From the NCBI GenBank assembly GCA_013821865.1, contig PNJM01000074.1, positions 1 to 9,840 on the forward strand: DNA of 9,840 nt. Direction: 5' to 3'. The position numbers and the translations under genes were made by a program. The notes under the pieces were generated by a model. It had not been told where the DNA came from. It was given only the letters and a program-made list of their open reading frames with translations, and searched no databases. Shown here piece by piece: positions 7,298-9,840 of the stretch (its first letter is position 1; the number at the start of each line of letters is the position of its first letter). Origin of the DNA: Rhodocyclaceae bacterium. Lineage in GTDB: Bacteria > Pseudomonadota > Gammaproteobacteria > Burkholderiales > Rhodocyclaceae.

Positions 7298-7651
7298 TCA
7301 GAACACGAGGACCTTGTCGGCCGCTTCGGTCCACTCGGTCAGGATGTCCATCGTTCCCCGGCGCGCCCCCTCCACCAGGTCGGCGTCCGCGATGCCGCGA
7401 GCATCGATGCAGGTGCCGCAGACGGCCACCTCGCCTTTCCTGCGGATTACGCCACCCAGCATGTCGGCGATGTTGTAGAAGCCGCTGGGCACCTTCTGCC
7501 CGGTCTTGGCGCAGGCCGCGGCGTCGCCGATCAGGAAGACCCTGACTTCGGCGTCGCCGCCTTCGAGCAGCTTGCGCGCGAGGCGCAACGCGTTGTAGCT
7601 GCGCTCGGTGCCGTAGGGCGGGTCGTTGAGAATCAAAAGACATTTCTGCAT
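7298..7651 (-). CDS. DsrE-family (YchN-like) protein (117 aa)
   Basis: A small cytoplasmic protein of the DsrE/DsrF/TusD-like family, whose members carry or transfer sulfane sulfur on cysteine or form YchN-type oligomers of less clear role. The N-terminus CLLILNDPPYGTERSYNALRLARKLL and the centre VRVFLIGDAAACAKTGQ are the family's beta-alpha-beta hallmarks. GEVAVCGTCIDARGI follows, with Cys78 and Cys81 in a CGTC arrangement at the position where DsrE-like proteins have their conserved cysteine. Other cysteines are Cys4 and Cys47. The ATG at 7651 is preceded 5 nt upstream by GGGAGG, an excellent ribosome binding site. It is the first gene of its transcription unit and is separated by one base from the SQR/FCSD-like gene, which suggests that the two handle the same sulfur species. 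Confidence 0.85.
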   Translation of the reverse strand: MQKCLLILNDPPYGTERSYNALRLARKLLEGGDAEVRVFLIGDAAACAKTGQKVPSGFYNIADMLGGVIRRKGEVAVCGTCIDARGIADADLVEGARRGTMDILTEWTEAADKVLVF

Positions 7652-7718
7652 GGCTTCCTCCCTGTGTGATGAACGGCGTCAGTGTAACTTAATTCGTACG
7701 AGCATTGGATTACTAGGC
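7652..7718 (-). promoter_or_regulatory. Probable promoter region of the DsrE-to-TlpA unit
   Basis: These 67 bases lie between the terminator of the upstream operon and the DsrE-family gene and are noticeably AT-richer than the surroundings, as expected of a promoter. A possible -10 box TACACT lies at 7686-7681 on the - strand, which would give a leader of about 25 nt. No good -35 box is found 16-18 bases further upstream (TCCAAT-like only), so an activator or another sigma factor may be needed. A short palindrome TCGTACGA just upstream of the -10 could be an operator. The placement is supported mainly by context. Confidence 0.35.
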
Positions 7719-7746
7719 AAAAAAAGCACCCCTCCCGGGAGAGGGG
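7719..7746 (-). terminator. Intrinsic terminator after the gamma-subunit gene
   Basis: Read on the - strand: CCCCTC, a 6-base loop, GAGGGG, then TGC and seven T residues. The GC stem followed by a T-run is a standard rho-independent terminator. It lies 27 bases after the gamma-subunit stop and separates the molybdoenzyme operon from the DsrE-headed unit. Confidence 0.85.
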
Positions 7747-7772
7747 CGAGCCAATCGCTCTTCAAGGGAGAC

Positions 7773-8483
7773 TTAGAAGCGCAACTGCCACCACTCCAGC
7801 GTGACCGCTTTCAGGCCGTCGCGCTCCTGGTTGGCACCATCCCAGGCGGCGAAGGCGACCGGGATCGACTTGCGGCCCTGCAGGCTGACGCCCTCGTCGG
7901 GCTTGACCTTCAGGGAACGGGTGAGTACCACCGCCCAGCCGCTGTCCGTGCGCACCGCCGCGCTCTTCAGGCCTTCGAAGGGCACCGACGTCGAGGTGCC
8001 GAAGCCCTTGGCGACCAGGTTCTCGGTATGGCCGTCGGCACGCCAGTGCCAGACATTCACCGGGTTCTTTGCGTCCCCCATGAAGGGCGTGGTCGCGGCC
8101 TTGCCGTTCACGGGAAACTGCACCGCCGCACCATCGACGAATTGCACCGTGTCCTTGATCGCCGTATTGACGGTGCGGTCACTCCAGGCCAGTTTCACGT
8201 ACAGCCGGTCTCCCGCGCGCACCGCCTGGGCGGCGAGGCGCTCCGTGACGGGGGTGCCGACAATGGAACCGTGCCCGGGAAACGCCGGCTGCAGGCTGAC
8301 CTGGGTCACCGGCGCTTTCTTCCAGACTTCCGCCTCGGGCGAGGCGGCATCCACGCCTGCCGCGGACAGGACGCGGATGGTCTTCGCGGCGGGAGCGGCC
8401 TGCACGGCGGTCGCCGCAAGACCGGCCATCGCGGCGGCCAGCCCGATGGCGGTCAGTTGCTTCATCAGATTGCTTGGTTTCAT
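7773..8483 (-). CDS. Heme-b gamma subunit of a type II DMSO reductase family enzyme (EbdC/SerC/DdhC-like)
   Basis: Periplasmic cytochrome-b-type subunit that should take electrons between the beta subunit's iron-sulfur clusters and a soluble cytochrome or quinone-linked partner. Residues 1-30 form a Sec signal peptide ending TAVQAAPA. The mature part matches the ethylbenzene dehydrogenase-related heme-binding family: [14 protein letters not shown] (52-65), [16 protein letters not shown] (94-109), the VQFPVN...[19 protein letters not shown] region (121-152), WAVVLTRSL (183-191) and the C-terminal [26 protein letters not shown]. Family structures use one Met and one Lys as axial heme ligands; Met135 and Lys225 are the likely candidates here (inference). 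No CXXCH motif occurs, consistent with non-covalent heme b. The ATG at 8483 follows GGGAG by 6 nt, 16 bases after the chaperone stop. At 236 residues it has normal family length. Confidence 0.88.
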   Translation of the reverse strand: MKPSNLMKQLTAIGLAAAMAGLAATAVQAAPAAKTIRVLSAAGVDAASPEAEVWKKAPVTQVSLQPAFPGHGSIVGTPVTERLAAQAVRAGDRLYVKLAWSDRTVNTAIKDTVQFVDGAAVQFPVNGKAATTPFMGDAKNPVNVWHWRADGHTENLVAKGFGTSTSVPFEGLKSAAVRTDSGWAVVLTRSLKVKPDEGVSLQGRKSIPVAFAAWDGANQERDGLKAVTLEWWQLRF

Positions 8484-8499
8484 GTGGTTCTCCCGATTC

Positions 8500-9060
8500 T
8501 TAGGATTCGCTGCCGAGCCGGCCGCGGTGAGCTTCCACCAGTTCGGCCAGCGCCGTCCCGAACTGCACATAGGCGGTGTCCGTCGCCTCCAGCTTGCGGC
8601 GGAATTCCGGCAGCCAGGCGGCGAGGTGCCTGGTGAGGAAATCCCGCGCCGCGCGCCGGAAGGACTCTGTGTCGCCGCCCTTCTGCTCCGCCGCCTGCTC
8701 CTGCAGGCAGAGCCAGGCGAGAAACTCAAGTTCGGTGACGAGGTGATCGGGGTACTCCCGATCGGCCTCGGACAGCTTCACGTCGAAGAACTCGTAGAAG
8801 CGCAAGAGATCTTCGAGAACGCCCTCGCGCCCCAGATCCCCCCGGTGCATGCCTTCGAACAGGGGCACGGGCGGCTTGCCACGTCCCAGCTCGAAGGCAG
8901 CCAGGTAGTCGGCCTCCATGACGTCCTGGCCGAGCGACGGATCGATCAGGCCATGCTCCACCAGACGCTGCCAAGCCTCCGGATTCGGGTAGGAGAAGAG
9001 CTGCGCCATGCCCAGATAGGCGCCGGCCAGAATGCCGGCTTCGTCGGTCGGCGCATTCAT
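8500..9060 (-). CDS. TorD/NarJ-type molybdoenzyme assembly chaperone (186 aa)
   Basis: A cytoplasmic, mostly helical chaperone of the TorD/DmsD/NarJ group, expected to bind the catalytic subunit, assist molybdenum cofactor insertion and hold back Tat export until maturation. The visible family features are the N-terminal helix [17 protein letters not shown] (14-30), the core [10 protein letters not shown]...PVPLFEG (50-70) and the signature [30 protein letters not shown] (88-117), where YPDHL..ELEF is especially typical. It corresponds to the D proteins of serABDC, clrABDC and ddhABDC operons. The ATG at 9060 overlaps the beta-subunit TGA by 4 bases (ATGA), which indicates translational coupling. 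The frame is open further upstream, but that part runs inside the beta-subunit gene and carries no family features. Confidence 0.9.
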   Translation of the reverse strand: MNAPTDEAGILAGAYLGMAQLFSYPNPEAWQRLVEHGLIDPSLGQDVMEADYLAAFELGRGKPPVPLFEGMHRGDLGREGVLEDLLRFYEFFDVKLSEADREYPDHLVTELEFLAWLCLQEQAAEQKGGDTESFRRAARDFLTRHLAAWLPEFRRKLEATDTAYVQFGTALAELVEAHRGRLGSES

Positions 9061-9840
9061 AGGCGGTACCTGTCCTTGTTGGTGTAGCCGATCAGGAGCT
9101 CGGTCAGCTCCGAGGGCTTGGCCTCCCGGCGCTTCTGCATCTCGCGCCCGAGAGTCTCCAGCGCCTGCTTCGTGCCGGGGCCGAACAGCGCCTCGATGTC
9201 GGCGAGCGGAATGCGCGGCTTGTCGCCCAGCCGGCCATCCTCCTCGAAAGGCGGCGGCGTCACGTTCATGGGCGGCACGTAGAACACGTTGGGCTGGGTG
9301 CCGTACTCCGCATGCAGGGGCAGCGCCACTTTCCACTGCTCGACCAGCTTGTGGATCGGCCCGTCCTTGTCGTCACGGTAGCCGACGAAGCGGATCTTGC
9401 CCACGCACTGTGCGACGCAGGCGGGCGGCGTGCCCTTCTCGACCCGCGGGTAGCAGCCGATGCACTTCTCCGACTTGCCCGTCTGCAGGTTGAAATACAC
9501 CTTGCCGTAGGGACAGGCCTTGACGCAGTAGCGGTAACCCTTGCAGCGCTCCTGGTCCACTACCACCAGCCCGTCCTCCGGCCGCTTGTAGATCGCCTTG
9601 CGCGGGCAGGCCGCCAGGCAGGCCGGGTTCGAGCAGTGGTTGCAGATCCGCGGCATGTAGAAGTAGTGGTTGTTCGGGAACTCGCCCTTGCCCTCGTCTT
9701 CGTCCCAATTGACACCCCAGACGGGTTTTTCGTGCGGCACGACCTGGTTGCCTTTGCCTTCCAGCAAGACTTCCTGCAGGTTGTACTCCCAGACGCCGCC
9801 GTAGTCTTCCTTCGGCGGGATCTTGCCGTCCGTTTGCAGA
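9057..9840 (-). CDS. Iron-sulfur beta subunit of a type II DMSO reductase family enzyme (EbdB/SerB/ClrB-like), partial
   Basis: The last 260 residues of an electron-transfer subunit; the gene continues beyond the right edge, since the frame is open to the final base and the N-terminal ferredoxin motif is missing. Counting visible residues, cysteine groups are: C66-C69-C74-C78 (CX2CX4CX3CP), C99-C105-C109 (CKGYRYCVKACP, with Tyr102 where a fourth Cys would stand) and C126-C129-C141-C145 (CX2CX11CX3C). The Cys-to-aromatic change is the known mark of a [3Fe-4S] site in NarH and its type II relatives. WKVALPLHAEYGTQPNVFYVPP and KPRIPLADIEALFG near the C-terminus are also typical of EbdB/SerB/PcrB proteins. 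It would pass electrons between the alpha subunit's Mo-bisMGD and the gamma heme in the periplasm, exported together with alpha. A TTG at 9767 is not the start, because family residues continue upstream (for example YGGVWEYN). Confidence 0.92.
   Translation of the reverse strand, partial: LQTDGKIPPKEDYGGVWEYNLQEVLLEGKGNQVVPHEKPVWGVNWDEDEGKGEFPNNHYFYMPRICNHCSNPACLAACPRKAIYKRPEDGLVVVDQERCKGYRYCVKACPYGKVYFNLQTGKSEKCIGCYPRVEKGTPPACVAQCVGKIRFVGYRDDKDGPIHKLVEQWKVALPLHAEYGTQPNVFYVPPMNVTPPPFEEDGRLGDKPRIPLADIEALFGPGTKQALETLGREMQKRREAKPSELTELLIGYTNKDRYRL

Noticed and set aside
9061..9336. Longer N-terminus for the TorD-like chaperone
   Set aside because: It would overlap the iron-sulfur subunit gene by 280 bases and has no chaperone-like residues; the ATG at 9060 in an ATGA overlap gives a family-typical N-terminus.
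9057..9767. A beta subunit starting at TTG 9767
   Set aside because: Family-like sequence continues upstream to the window edge (YGGVWEYN and preceding residues) and a complete protein needs the N-terminal ferredoxin motif.
7773..9840. Perchlorate reductase (pcrABCD) assignment
   Set aside because: The third non-chaperone subunit of Pcr is a multiheme c-type cytochrome, but the protein here has no CXXCH motif and belongs to the heme-b gamma family; no chlorite dismutase gene is seen.
1..9840. CRISPR arrays, tRNA or rRNA genes, insertion sequences, phage genes
   Set aside because: No regularly spaced repeats, tRNA-like cloverleafs, transposase features or terminal inverted repeats were recognised on either strand.

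Overview
The window is GC-rich, densely packed bacterial DNA. Its gene content suggests a betaproteobacterium, perhaps a Rhodocyclales-type denitrifier or metal/oxyanion/hydrocarbon specialist. That placement is an inference from the proS-lytic transglycosylase pair and from the respiratory molybdoenzyme genes; no rRNA or other marker is present to confirm it. There are no tRNAs, insertion sequences or CRISPR arrays, and no stretch over 300 bases lacks a gene.

Layout. On the + strand at the left edge lie the 3' end of prolyl-tRNA synthetase (1-231) and, overlapping it by 4 bases, a small secreted lytic transglycosylase (228-830). Everything else is on the - strand and is read from right to left, so the two blocks converge near position 825.

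The right-hand block (9840 down to 7773) is the distal part of an operon for a periplasmic type II DMSO-reductase-family molybdoenzyme: the iron-sulfur beta subunit (partial, its start lies beyond the window), a TorD-like assembly chaperone and a secreted heme-b gamma subunit of the ethylbenzene dehydrogenase family. The order beta-chaperone-gamma matches that described for selenate reductase, chlorate reductase and dimethylsulfide dehydrogenase (ABDC). The catalytic alpha subunit, which would settle the substrate, should lie just outside the window. A convincing intrinsic terminator (7719-7746) closes this operon.

The left-hand block (7651 down to 821) looks like a second transcription unit. 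It holds a DsrE-family protein, a flavoprotein of the sulfide:quinone reductase/flavocytochrome c sulfide dehydrogenase type with exactly two cysteines, an MMPL/RND transporter, a LolA-like outer-membrane lipoprotein-sorting protein, an outer-membrane beta-barrel, a TlpA-like thioredoxin and a possible 35-residue protein. The first four genes are almost abutting. Read together, this is a sulfur/thiol redox pair joined to an inner membrane-periplasm-outer membrane route for a hydrophobic or amphiphilic compound, with a periplasmic thiol oxidoreductase at the end. I do not know of a characterised system with this exact composition. Whether it serves the neighbouring molybdoenzyme (for example by moving a hydrophobic substrate) or is an independent sulfur or envelope system cannot be decided from this sequence alone.
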